Program-made: the position numbers and the translations under genes
Shown: in pieces, positions 1 to 9,482 of the stretch
How positions within the stretch are numbered: position 1 is the stretch's first letter
How the letters are laid out: each line of letters begins with the position of its first letter
The notes under the pieces: model-generated
What the model saw: only the letters and a program-made list of their open reading frames with translations
Databases searched by the model: none
Told to the model about the DNA's origin: nothing
Assembly (NCBI GenBank): GCA_003221085.1
Contig: QHUD01000057.1
Location: 1-15,301 of the forward strand
Reading direction: 5' to 3'
DNA length: 15,301 nucleotides
DNA from: Gemmatimonadota bacterium
Lineage (GTDB): Bacteria; Gemmatimonadota; Gemmatimonadetes; Gemmatimonadales; GWC2-71-9

Positions 1-296
1 TGCCGGCCGTCGGTCTTGATGTCCTTGCGGAAGGTGGTGACTTCGTGCTGGCGCTTCTGCTGGTCCAGCACGGCCACGGTGCCGTGCTCGATCCCCACCG
101 GCACCGTGCGCTTGAACAGCCGCTGCACTTCGGCCGGCGGCGCCGCGGTCGTGAGGTCGAAATCATGATTCTCGACCCCCAACAGGTTGTCGCGGATCGC
201 CCCGCCCACGCACCACGTTTCGTAGCCCGCGCCTTCGAGCTGCTGGGCGATGTGCAGCACGGCGTCGGGGATCGGCAGCCGGGCGGGAAAGGCCAT
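1..296 (-). CDS. cca: CCA-adding enzyme / poly(A) polymerase family nucleotidyltransferase, N-terminal part (runs off window)
   Basis: The first 98 codons are visible; the gene continues past position 1. The family adds CCA to tRNA 3' ends (or poly(A) tails) in the cytoplasm, using a class II nucleotidyltransferase head domain. Visible motifs are GGAIRD (residues 31-36), the metal-binding pair in HDFDLTT (Asp45 and Asp47), HGTVAV (71-76) and EVTTFR (85-90), all in the expected order and spacing. The ATG at 296 lies 6 nt downstream of the acpS stop, and the protein starts in homologous sequence soon after, so this start is well supported. It is probably co-transcribed with acpS and the SDR gene. 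CCA-adding and poly(A) polymerases share this head domain and cannot be separated from this fragment alone. Confidence 0.9.
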   Translation of the reverse strand, partial: MAFPARLPIPDAVLHIAQQLEGAGYETWCVGGAIRDNLLGVENHDFDLTTAAPPAEVQRLFKRTVPVGIEHGTVAVLDQQKRQHEVTTFRKDIKTDGR

Positions 297-302
297 CCCG
301 AC

Positions 303-680
303 CTAGCCCTCGAGGATCACGGCGGCGGCGCCGACGCCACCCGCGTGGGTGAGGGTGACGTGCACGTGTTTCACCCCCCGCTCGCGGGCCCGCTCACCCG
401 CCCTCCCGCTCAACCGCAACTCCGGCGCGCCGCCCTCGAGGTTGTGGACCTCGACCTGCAAGAACGAGACCCCTTGGCTCCATCCCGTCCCGAGCGCCTT
501 GAAACAGGCCTCCTTGGCAGCAAACCGCGCGGCGAGCGCGTCGACCCGGTCCGCCCGCTTGGCACAGGCCGCGCGCTCGGCGGGGGTGAAGGCCAGCTCT
601 TCGAAGCGCTGCTGGTGATCGGACAACAGCCGTTCGAGCCGCGCCGTGTCGACGATGTCGAGTCCAATCCCGAGGATCAT
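303..680 (-). CDS. acpS: Holo-[acyl-carrier-protein] synthase
   Basis: AcpS moves the 4'-phosphopantetheine arm from coenzyme A to a serine of apo-ACP, making ACP active for fatty acid synthesis. The protein is 125 residues, normal for the family. It starts with MILGIGLDIVDTARLE, which includes the Mg2+-binding Asp8, and has the signature RFAAKEACFKALGTG (residues 52-66) with the second metal ligand Glu57. The C-terminus VTLTHAGGVGAAAVILEG matches the usual final strand region. The ATG at 680 follows the SDR stop by 13 nt, with a purine-rich GGGTGG just upstream. Its partner ACP is not in the window. Position after an SDR reductase fits a small lipid-related operon, although that link is inferred from order only. 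Confidence 0.97.
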   Translation of the reverse strand: MILGIGLDIVDTARLERLLSDHQQRFEELAFTPAERAACAKRADRVDALAARFAAKEACFKALGTGWSQGVSFLQVEVHNLEGGAPELRLSGRAGERARERGVKHVHVTLTHAGGVGAAAVILEG

Positions 681-693
681 AGGGCCACCCGAC

Positions 694-1458
694 TCAGCCG
701 CACAGGACGCTCCCCCCGTTCACGTTCAGGATCTCGCCCGTGATGTGCCGGGCCAGGTCGGAGCACAGAAACACGATCGGCCCGGCGCAGTCCTCCGCGC
801 TCGCCACCCGACCCAGCGGGATCGTCCGCTCGATCTCTCGTCTCCGGGCCCCGCCGTCCTCCGCGTAGGCATCCTGGCTCATCTCCGTCTCCACCCACCC
901 CGGCGCCACACAGTTCACGTTGATCCCACGGGGGGCCAGCTCGACCGCCAGCGACTTGGTGAACGAGATGACCGCGCCTTTCGTGGCCGCGTAGTCGGCG
1001 TGGAACGCCTCGCCGCGCTGTCCCGCCGTGGACGACACGAGCACGATCTTGCCGCCGTCAGGAAGGAGCGGAATGGCGGCGCGGCACACGTACAGCACGC
1101 TGTCCAGGTTGGCGCGCAGCGTGGCGTCCCATTGCGCGTCGGCCATCGCGGCGACGGGCACCTCATCAGGCGGCCAGATGCCATGGTTCACGATCAGGAG
1201 GTCGAGCCCGCCGAGGCCCTGGACCGCTTCGTCGACGGCCCGCCCCGCCGCGGCCGGATCACCCAGGTCGCCCGGCACGCCGATCGCCGCACGGCGCAGC
1301 CGCTTCACCGCCGCGAGCGTTTCCTCCGCCTCGGCCCGCCGGCTGCGATAGCCGACGGCGACGCCGGCGCCCGCCTGCGCCAGGAGGAGGGCCGTCGCGC
1401 GCCCGATGCCCCGGCCACCCCCCGTCACGAACGCCCGTTTTCCGGAGAGATCGATCAC
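694..1458 (-). CDS. SDR-family oxidoreductase, FabG-like (3-oxoacyl-ACP reductase type)
   Basis: A classical short-chain dehydrogenase/reductase of 254 residues. The nucleotide-binding motif TGGGRGIG is at 12-19, NHG (in place of the usual NNAG/NAG) at 91-93, and the catalytic tetrad is Asn117, Ser143, Tyr156 and Lys160 (YAATK). The C-terminal NVNGGSVLCG is close to the FabG ending. The glycine-rich loop and the downstream sequence favour NADP(H)-dependent carbonyl reduction. The start is GTG at 1458; the frame upstream soon enters repeat DNA. Only about 14 nt separate the start from a heptamer-repeat arm, so the ribosome site must lie in the GGGGCGGGG stretch. Neighbouring acpS suggests fatty acid synthesis, but SDR specificity cannot be read from sequence and a sugar or secondary-metabolite reductase is possible. 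Confidence 0.95.
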   Translation of the reverse strand: MIDLSGKRAFVTGGGRGIGRATALLLAQAGAGVAVGYRSRRAEAEETLAAVKRLRRAAIGVPGDLGDPAAAGRAVDEAVQGLGGLDLLIVNHGIWPPDEVPVAAMADAQWDATLRANLDSVLYVCRAAIPLLPDGGKIVLVSSTAGQRGEAFHADYAATKGAVISFTKSLAVELAPRGINVNCVAPGWVETEMSQDAYAEDGGARRREIERTIPLGRVASAEDCAGPIVFLCSDLARHITGEILNVNGGSVLCG

Positions 1459-1472
1459 AGCCCCGCCCCAAG

Positions 1473-1570
1473 TGCGGAGTGTGGAATGCGGAATGCGGAA
1501 TTGCAGTGAGAGGTCAATCGCCTCACGACCTCACCCTGAAACTCCGCATTCCGCACTCCGCATTCCGCAT
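1473..1570. repeat. Palindromic heptamer repeat element, copy A
   Basis: The left arm (1473-1500) is four 7-bp units of TGCGGAA/TGCGGAG type, the second being the variant TGTGGAA. The right arm (1542-1569) is four units in the opposite orientation, so the two can fold into a long hairpin. The spacer (1501-1541) shares the block TTGCArTGArAGGTCrATCGCC with copy B at 9942-10046, showing common descent. The right arm ends one base before the gmhA stop codon (1571-1573), and the left arm lies just ahead of the SDR start. A role as a transcription terminator or mRNA 3' stabiliser between the two genes is plausible but not shown; there is no U-tract. Confidence 0.88.
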
Positions 1571-2146
1571 TCACACGCGCAGCTGAGCTTCCACGAGCTC
1601 GCAGATCACGTGCTCGATGGCGAGATGGATCTCCTGGATCCGTGCCGTGTCGTCTGAGGGAACAATCAGCACGACGTCGGCCAGGTCCTTGAGGTGGCCG
1701 CCCGACTTGCCCAGGAAGGTCACGACGGTGACGCCACGGGCTTTGGCGGACTGCGCGGCGCGGATCACATTGGGGCTTTCACCGCTCGTCGAGTGGAGCG
1801 ACAGGACGTCGCCCGGCCGCGCCAGGGCCTCGACCTGCCGCGCGAACACTTCATCGAACCCCATATCGTTGGCGCACGCCGTGAGGAGCGAGCTGTCGGT
1901 CGTGAGCGCCACGGCGCGCAGCGCCGGGCGGTTGGACTGGTAACGCACGACGTATTCGGTGGCGAGGTGCTGTGCATCGGCCGCGCTGCCGCCGTTGCCG
2001 GCGAAGAACAGCGTCCCGCCGTCGCGCAACGCGGCGACGTAGGCGTCCGCGATCGCCGCGATCGTCTCGGCGTGCTCCTCCCCGACCCGCGTCGCGAGCG
2101 CCGCCAGGGCCGTGAGCCCCGCACGGGCCTGCTCGGCGGGCGTCAC
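1571..2146 (-). CDS. gmhA: Sedoheptulose-7-phosphate isomerase (SIS domain)
   Basis: GmhA converts sedoheptulose 7-phosphate to glycero-manno-heptose 7-phosphate, the first step toward activated heptose for LPS core or surface glycans. The 191-residue protein is a single SIS domain. AGNGGSAADAQHLATE (49-64) binds phosphate and carries His60 and Glu64. HSTSGESPNV (118-127) is the second phosphate loop. DTARIQEIHLAIEHV (166-180) supplies Gln171 and His179, matching the metal and catalytic ligands of the family. Start is GTG at 2146, giving a GTGA overlap with the upstream gene, so translation is probably coupled. The stop codon lies one base from a heptamer-repeat arm. No other heptose genes are in view. 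A DiaA-like SIS protein is an alternative, but the HLATE and QEIH motifs favour GmhA. Confidence 0.92.
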   Translation of the reverse strand: MTPAEQARAGLTALAALATRVGEEHAETIAAIADAYVAALRDGGTLFFAGNGGSAADAQHLATEYVVRYQSNRPALRAVALTTDSSLLTACANDMGFDEVFARQVEALARPGDVLSLHSTSGESPNVIRAAQSAKARGVTVVTFLGKSGGHLKDLADVVLIVPSDDTARIQEIHLAIEHVICELVEAQLRV

Positions 2147-2871
2147 CCGGTGGCCGCCTGTACCAGCGCTTCCAGGTCCCCGGCGGAGACACCCGGCTCC
2201 TCGAGCGCGGTCCCGACGACCACGAAATCCGCACCCGCGGCGCGTGCCGCGCGCACCTGCTCCGCGCGCTTGATCCCGCCGCCGACGAACAGCGTGAGAT
2301 CCGGGACCGCTCTGCGACAGGCCCGGATGACGTCCGCCGCCACGGGGCGCGGGGCGCCGCTCCCCGCGTCCAGGTAGATCGCCCGCATGCCGATCAGCCG
2401 CGCCGCCGTCGCGTGCGCGGCGGCGAGCTCCGGCTTGTCCGCCGGCAACGGACGCGTCTGGCTCACCGACTCGACGCTCGTCACCCGACCGCCGTCCACC
2501 AGGATGTAGCCCGTCGAGAGCGTGGCAACGCGATGCCGCGTGAGGAACGGAACCGCCCGCACGTGCTCCTCGATCAGGTACTGCGCGTTGCGTCCCGAGA
2601 CGAGCGACAGGAACAGGACCAGGTCGACCTCCGCGGTGAGCTGCAGCGCGGATCCTGGGAATAATGCCAGCGGGAGCCCGGACGCCGCCTGCCGGATGGC
2701 CCGCGCGACGAGCTCCGTATTCTGCGTGCCGTCGAACGACGACCCGATCATGATTCCCGCCGCACCGGCCTCAGACGCCGCGCGCGCCACCGCCGCCGCC
2801 TGCGCCGCCGTCGTCCGGCTTGGATCCACGAGCACCAGCAGGCCGGGACGCCGCTCGAGCAGGCCGCTCAT
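2143..2871 (-). CDS. Geranylgeranylglyceryl phosphate synthase-like (GGGPS/PcrB family) prenyltransferase
   Basis: A TIM-barrel prenyltransferase of 242 residues. Family members join a polyprenyl diphosphate to sn-glycerol 1-phosphate, the first ether bond of archaeal-type lipids; PcrB in Bacillus does so with heptaprenyl diphosphate. Visible signatures are LVDPSRTT (13-20, where archaeal enzymes have DPDK-like), GIMIGSSFDG (39-48), FPGS (71-74), LFLSLVSGRN (86-95), STGYILVDGG (119-128), YLDAGSGAPRPV (166-177; the usual Glu of YLEAGSG is Asp), FVGGGIK (195-201) and the C-terminal GADFVVVGT. ATG at 2871 overlaps the upstream stop (ATGA), and the stop overlaps gmhA. Chain-length preference and product cannot be told from sequence. 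A glycerol-1-phosphate dehydrogenase partner is not in the window. Confidence 0.85.
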   Translation of the reverse strand: MSGLLERRPGLLVLVDPSRTTAAQAAAVARAASEAGAAGIMIGSSFDGTQNTELVARAIRQAASGLPLALFPGSALQLTAEVDLVLFLSLVSGRNAQYLIEEHVRAVPFLTRHRVATLSTGYILVDGGRVTSVESVSQTRPLPADKPELAAAHATAARLIGMRAIYLDAGSGAPRPVAADVIRACRRAVPDLTLFVGGGIKRAEQVRAARAAGADFVVVGTALEEPGVSAGDLEALVQAATG

Positions 2872-3175
2872 GACTCACTCCCCGCGATGCGCTCGGCCAG
2901 GGCCGCGAGCCCGGCGGCGTCCCGCTCGGCCTGTGCCTCGAACGCGTACGTGATGAACGCGTCGGCGGCGAGCAGCTCGAGCGCCAGCGCGCGCCCGCCG
3001 TCCGGCTGGCCCGCCACCCGCCCGAGCACCCGCCGGCCGAGCAGGGCGAGCTGGTCCGGCAGGGGGACAGGGGAAGACAGCTCGGCGTCGGCCACCGCGG
3101 CCGCGAGGCAGGCTCGCAGCGCATCCGGCGGGACCGGACGGCGCGCCTCGAGCCACTCGAGCAGCTCGCGCCGGG

Positions 3176-3179
<4 letters not shown>
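2868..3179 (-). CDS. Small protein of unknown function, coupled between alaS and the GGGPS-like gene
   Basis: Not recognised. It encodes 103 residues, rich in Ala, Leu, Arg and Glu, and is predicted by eye to be mostly helical, with no signal peptide, membrane segment, Cys/His cluster or known motif. An N-terminal helix (TRRELLEWLEARR) is followed by a Pro-containing turn and then further amphipathic helices; a core stretch, ALALELLAADAFITYAFEA, lies near residues 64-82. It is believed real because ATG at 3179 overlaps the alaS stop and its own stop overlaps the next ATG, both as ATGA. Such tight packing and an open frame across the whole gap would be unlikely by chance. The +1/-1 frames there are GC-rich shadows. 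Function is unknown; its position suggests constant co-expression with alaS. Confidence 0.75.
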
Positions 3180-5812
<2,633 letters not shown>

Positions 5813-5876
5813 GGGGGGGAATATACTGTCCCCCGGCGAGCAACTGAAAGGCTAGCTAGGAGTTACCCGAAGGGTC

Positions 5877-7580
5877 TCAGGGGTTGAAGAACTCATCCAT
5901 GTCCGGCGCGGTGGCGGCCGCGTTGGGATACGCGGTCACGCCCAGCACTTTGAGCGACAACCGCAGCGTGCTCGCGTGCTGGTACAGCGTGGTGGACTGG
6001 TACCCGGGTTTCGACTTCCCGCTCACCGCGATCCAGGCGACGCGTCCGCCACCGTTGGTGTTGTCGCTGCCCGATTCGTCAAACAGGATGATCAGCAGCC
6101 CGTCCCGTTGGAACTGCGCGCTCTTGATGAGCGGATCGATGTTGTTCTTGAGCCAGGTATCCGCAGTGCTCAAGGGACAGTCGTGTGCGTCGTTGCACAG
6201 GTTTGGTACGATGTTCGAGTAATCGGGAAGCGTGCCGTTCGCGAGATCGGTCGCGAACCGCGTAAACGGCACCAGGTTATTTACCTGCACGGGGTCGTTC
6301 ACCACATCCGAGAGCAGCGCGAAGACATTGTGCTTGCGCGCATAGCCGCCGGACGTGGCGCCGGTGAACCCGACGGACGGCAGGTCCTCGGCGTAGGACT
6401 TCCAGGTCTTGCCCGCGGCGAGCAGCTGGCGCACGACGTTGTCCACCGACACGATCGACGAATAGCTGTCGTTGTTGGTGACGATCTGGCCCGTGGCCGC
6501 CATGAAATAGTTGCCGATCGACGGGTGTGTGTTCGCGTAATACTGCGTCGCGAGGCCGTACTGCGCCGCCAGACCGTTGAGATACGGCATCGACGAGCTG
6601 CCGATGACGTCCGCGTAGTTCGTGTTCTCTTCGAACACGATGAACACGTGGTTGAAGCGTGGACCGCCGGGGCTGGGCGCGGTCACGGTGATCGCCGACG
6701 TGCCGCTCTTCCCTTCCGAGGTCGCGGTGATCGTCGCCGTGCCAGCAGCCCTGCCGGTCACGAGCCCGGTGGCGCTCACCCGCGCCAGGGTCGAGTCGCT
6801 CGAGGACCACGTCACCACGCGACCGGTGAGCGGGACGCCACCCGCGTCCTTCGGCGTCGCCGTGAGCTGTACCGTCTGGCCCACCGGTACGCTCGCCGAG
6901 CTCGGGCTCACGGTCACGGAGGCCACCGGGACGGTCGTCACCGTGACGGTCGCAGTGCCACTCTTGCCTTCGCTCGTCGCCGTGATCGTCGCCGAGCCCG
7001 AAGCCCGCCCGGTCACGAGCCCGGTGGCGTTCACCCGCGCCAGGGTCGAGTCGCTCGAGGACCAGGTCACCACGCGACCGGTGAGCGGAGTGCCGATTGA
7101 ATCCTTGGGGGTGGCCGTGAGCTGCGCCGTGTAGCCGACCTGCACGCTGGCCGACGGCGGGCTCACCGTCACGGTCGCCACGGGGGGCGGCGCCGCGCAC
7201 GACACCGTGATGCTCGCGGTGTCGGAGAGGCTGCCGGGATGGCTCGTAGCCACGAGCTGGAAGCTGCCGCACTGCGGATTCCGGTAGTGGCCGTAGTGGC
7301 GACCGCCGCTCGTGCTCGTGTCCACCGTTCCAGCCGTGGTGTTCCATGACACGGCGACCCGCGCGGTGTCGCCGCGTGCCGTAAAGCCGACGGCTACGAA
7401 GTCCTGCACCTGGTTTTGCTGGAGCGTGACCGTCTTGGGAGAAACGACCAGCCGGGCGATCGTGGTGTCGCCGGCCGCTGGCGCGGTGGGGGACACCCGG
7501 TGTTCGCAGCTCGACGCAAGCGCGACGCCGAGGACGATCGTCGCGGCGGCGACACAGCGGGTCTTCCGCGTGAACCTCAT
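5877..7580 (-). CDS. Secreted, probably lipid-anchored phosphoesterase (acid phosphatase / phospholipase C-like family) with Big2 Ig-like repeats
   Basis: 567 residues. The N-terminus (MRFTRKTRCV, then a hydrophobic stretch to residue 22) is a signal peptide, ending in LASSC with Cys25 as a possible lipoprotein cysteine (the -3 residue is Ala, so the lipobox is imperfect). A diverged Ig-like region covers about 40-128. Two nearly identical Big2-type domains follow at 134-218 and 219-303. The enzymatic part (308-567) has the phosphoesterase signatures NHVFIVFEENTNY (310-322), NTHPSIGNYFMAATGQ (350-365) and LLIILFDESGSDN (495-507), which hold the likely metal and nucleophile residues. It probably hydrolyses phosphate esters outside the inner membrane; substrate unknown. 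It stands alone, with 64 bp to alaS and the REP gap upstream. No clear ribosome site is seen before the ATG at 7580. Confidence 0.92.
   Translation of the reverse strand: MRFTRKTRCVAAATIVLGVALASSCEHRVSPTAPAAGDTTIARLVVSPKTVTLQQNQVQDFVAVGFTARGDTARVAVSWNTTAGTVDTSTSGGRHYGHYRNPQCGSFQLVATSHPGSLSDTASITVSCAAPPPVATVTVSPPSASVQVGYTAQLTATPKDSIGTPLTGRVVTWSSSDSTLARVNATGLVTGRASGSATITATSEGKSGTATVTVTTVPVASVTVSPSSASVPVGQTVQLTATPKDAGGVPLTGRVVTWSSSDSTLARVSATGLVTGRAAGTATITATSEGKSGTSAITVTAPSPGGPRFNHVFIVFEENTNYADVIGSSSMPYLNGLAAQYGLATQYYANTHPSIGNYFMAATGQIVTNNDSYSSIVSVDNVVRQLLAAGKTWKSYAEDLPSVGFTGATSGGYARKHNVFALLSDVVNDPVQVNNLVPFTRFATDLANGTLPDYSNIVPNLCNDAHDCPLSTADTWLKNNIDPLIKSAQFQRDGLLIILFDESGSDNTNGGGRVAWIAVSGKSKPGYQSTTLYQHASTLRLSLKVLGVTAYPNAAATAPDMDEFFNP
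6672..7181 (-). repeat. Two tandem 255-bp direct repeats encoding Big2 domains
   Basis: Within the phosphoesterase gene, two units of exactly 85 codons (7181-6927 and 6926-6672) encode matching Ig-like domains. The central blocks are almost identical in DNA: both contain gtcacgagcccggtggcg, starting at 6757 and 7012 on the plus strand. The third, N-terminal Ig-like region is too diverged to align by eye. This looks like a recent duplication or ongoing homogenisation of a domain, and is also a place where assemblies can collapse or expand. Confidence 0.92.
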
Positions 7581-7698
7581 GACACGGGCAACGTATGAAG
7601 GCTAACGCTCACGATTCGGTGACGGGGGTCAACCGGACACGGGCAAGTGGATGCGAAGTCCCCTGCTGAAACGACGGCGTCGGTGTGGATCTCGCGCG

Positions 7699-7794
7699 AC
7701 GTAGCCTTTACGTGCGTTAAACCCCGGGCTTGCAGCCCGGGGTCTAGTGCTGGGTACACCGGGTAGACCGACCCCGCGGCCATGCCGCGGGGTC
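7699..7794. repeat. Cluster of REP-like hairpins in the phosphoesterase-recX gap
   Basis: The gene-free gap 7581-7821 holds three inverted repeats. 7721-7743 is a perfect 10-bp stem (ACCCCGGGCT / AGCCCGGGGT) with loop TGC. 7770-7794 is a perfect 11-bp stem (GACCCCGCGGC / GCCGCGGGGTC) with loop CAT. A weaker 5-bp stem ACGTA/TACGT sits at 7699-7713. The two strong hairpins share the ACCCCG...CGGGGT frame with different centres and lie 26 bp apart, as in paired REP (BIME-like) elements. They lie downstream of recX in its own direction and could also stop or protect its transcript; only a short TTT follows. No gene is supported in the rest of the gap. Confidence 0.82.
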
Positions 7795-7821
7795 CCTCGA
7801 TATCCACCCGGCGCTAGGCGC

Positions 7822-8353
7822 TCACCCGCACAGCTCCTCCACCAGCTCCCTCACTTCTGCCCCGGCGTACCCCCGGCGCACCAGGAACGCGAGCAGGCGA
7901 CGTTTGCGCACCGCGACGGGAAGGCCGGCCAGGTGCCGAGCCCGCTTCGCTGCCACCGCCCGTGCCTCGAGCCCGGGGTCGATCCCCTCCTCTTCGAGCG
8001 CCCGACGTACCGCCTGCTCCGCCGTCCGGCGCTCGACGCCGTGCGCCAGGAGATCCCGCAGCAGCCGCGCCGGACCCTGCCGGCGGATGCTGCTTCTTGA
8101 CGAGACGCCGCTGGAGATCCAGCCGCGCATGCGCCCGGCGCGCCAGCGCCCGCAGGGCCGCCCGCTGGGCGGCCTCCACGTCGGCGAGCTCGCGCAGCCG
8201 GTCCAGGACCGCGGGCCCGAGCTCAGCGCCGACCTGGAGGCTCAGCGGCTCGAGCGCGGCGCTGGGGAGGGACGCAAATCGCCCCCGATCCACTTCCACC
8301 AGCCGATAGCCCGGCTGGCGTGGATCGGGGGCGAGGGCGGTGAGGGTCGGCAC
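7822..8353 (-). pseudogene. recX: recX, broken by frameshift with apparent internal deletion
   Basis: RecX binds RecA filaments and limits RecA activity. The GTG at 8353 directly follows the recA stop (TGAGTG), the classical recA-recX order. The first frame encodes the N-terminal RecX region, through PGYRLVEVDRGRF and AALRALARRAHARLDLQRRL, then VKKQHPP, and after about 8085 it turns into low-complexity nonsense. The RecX reading resumes in another frame with RRQGPARLLRDLLAHGV and ends in FLVRRGYAGAEVRELVEELCG at 7822. The usual middle section of about 30-35 residues, including the GLLDD...F motif, is absent from both frames, so a simple 1-nt sequencing error does not explain it. CGCCGGC-like bases at the junction fit a deletion between short repeats. 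An assembly collapse is the alternative. Confidence 0.85.
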
Positions 8354-9418
8354 TCACTCCTCGGGGGCAGAAGCCTCCTCGTCGGCCGCCACCGCGACGG
8401 GCTTCACCCCCAGGTGCTCTTTCACCTTCGCTTCCACTTCGCCGGCAAGGTCCGGGTGGTCCTTGAGGTACAGCTTCGCGTTCTCGCGCCCCTGACCGAT
8501 CCGCTCCTTGCCGTAGGCGTACCACGCCCCCGACTTCTCGATGATCCCCGCCTCCGCCGCGATGTCCACCAGCAGCGACTCGTGGCTGATCCCCTCGTCG
8601 AACATGATGTCGAACTCGGCCTGACGGAACGGCGGGGCCACCTTGTTCTTGACGACTTTGACGCGGACGTGGTTGCCGATCACCACCTCCCGCTCCTTCA
8701 CCGGACCGATGCGCCGCATGTCGAGCCGGACCGAGGCGTAAAACTTGAGCGCCCGCCCGCCGCTGGTCGTCTCGGGGTTGCCGAACATGATCCCGATCTT
8801 CTCGCGCAGCTGATTGATGAAGACCACCGCCGTGCGCGAGCGGTTGATCGCTCCCGCCAGCTTGCGCAACGCCTGGCTCATCAACCGCGCCTGCAGGCCC
8901 GGCAGCGAGTCTCCCATTTCGCCTTCGATCTCCGCTTTCGGCACCAGCGCCGCGACGGAGTCTATGACGACGACGTCCACCGCGCCGGACCGCACCAGGA
9001 TCTCCGTGATCTCGAGCGCCTGCTCCCCCGTGTCCGGCTGAGAGACGAGCAGGTTGTCGATGTCCACCCCGAGCTTCTTCGCGTACTCGACGTCGAGCGC
9101 GTGCTCGGCATCGATGTAGGCAGCCGCGCCTCCCAGGCGCTGCGCGTTCGCGACCACGTGCAGCGCCAGCGTGGTCTTGCCGCTCGACTCGGGGCCGAAG
9201 ATCTCCGTCACCCGACCCCGGGGGATGCCGCCGATCCCGATCGCCGCGTCGAGGTTGATCGCGCCGGTCGGAATGATCTCCACCCGCACCCGGGGCGAAT
9301 CGGCGCCCATCCGCATGATGGCGCCCTTGCCGCAGGTCTTCTCGATCTGGGTAATGGCGAGGTTGAGGGCCTTTTTGCGCTCGTCCGAGAGCTGCGGGAC
9401 TTCCTTGTCCGCCGCCAT
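8354..9418 (-). CDS. recA: Recombinase RecA
   Basis: RecA forms filaments on single-stranded DNA, carries out strand exchange and triggers LexA self-cleavage. The product is 354 residues from the ATG at 9418. That start is preferred over the ATG at 9433 (359 residues) because AGGA sits 5 nt upstream of it. Motifs in the shorter numbering: Walker A GPESSGKTT (75-83), Walker B VVVIDSVAAL (about 149-158), loop L1 near GEMGDS, loop L2 with NQLREKIGIMFGNPETTSGG, and the family C-terminal domain ending in an acidic EEASAPEE tail. It lies 64 bp after yraN and its stop touches recX. No LexA box could be recognised upstream; a TATATT hexamer at 9463-9468 is the only promoter-like element. Confidence 0.99.
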   Translation of the reverse strand: MAADKEVPQLSDERKKALNLAITQIEKTCGKGAIMRMGADSPRVRVEIIPTGAINLDAAIGIGGIPRGRVTEIFGPESSGKTTLALHVVANAQRLGGAAAYIDAEHALDVEYAKKLGVDIDNLLVSQPDTGEQALEITEILVRSGAVDVVVIDSVAALVPKAEIEGEMGDSLPGLQARLMSQALRKLAGAINRSRTAVVFINQLREKIGIMFGNPETTSGGRALKFYASVRLDMRRIGPVKEREVVIGNHVRVKVVKNKVAPPFRQAEFDIMFDEGISHESLLVDIAAEAGIIEKSGAWYAYGKERIGQGRENAKLYLKDHPDLAGEVEAKVKEHLGVKPVAVAADEEASAPEE

Positions 9419-9482
9419 GAGTGTCCTCGACATGGGTTGGGAGCCTCGTTGGATGAGGCCCGAATATACACCGAAGCCCCGC

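Noticed and set aside
5820..5876. Possible terminator between the phosphoesterase and alaS genes
   Set aside because: Only a 4-bp ACCC/GGGT stem with loop TTC and a CTAGCTAG palindrome are visible, with no U-tract; too weak to annotate.
7577..7807. A 76-codon minus-strand open frame in the gap before the phosphoesterase
   Set aside because: It runs through both REP-like hairpins, has no recognisable protein features, and overlaps the phosphoesterase start; treated as non-coding.
9419..9433. Upstream recA start at 9433
   Set aside because: The ATG at 9418 has AGGA at 5 nt spacing, while the ATG at 9433 has only a distant GAGG; five residues differ and no motif is affected.
9434..9482. LexA (SOS) box upstream of recA
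   Set aside because: No GAAC-N4-GTTC or CTG-N10-CAG palindrome was found in the short gap; LexA sites in this lineage may differ, so absence is not proof.
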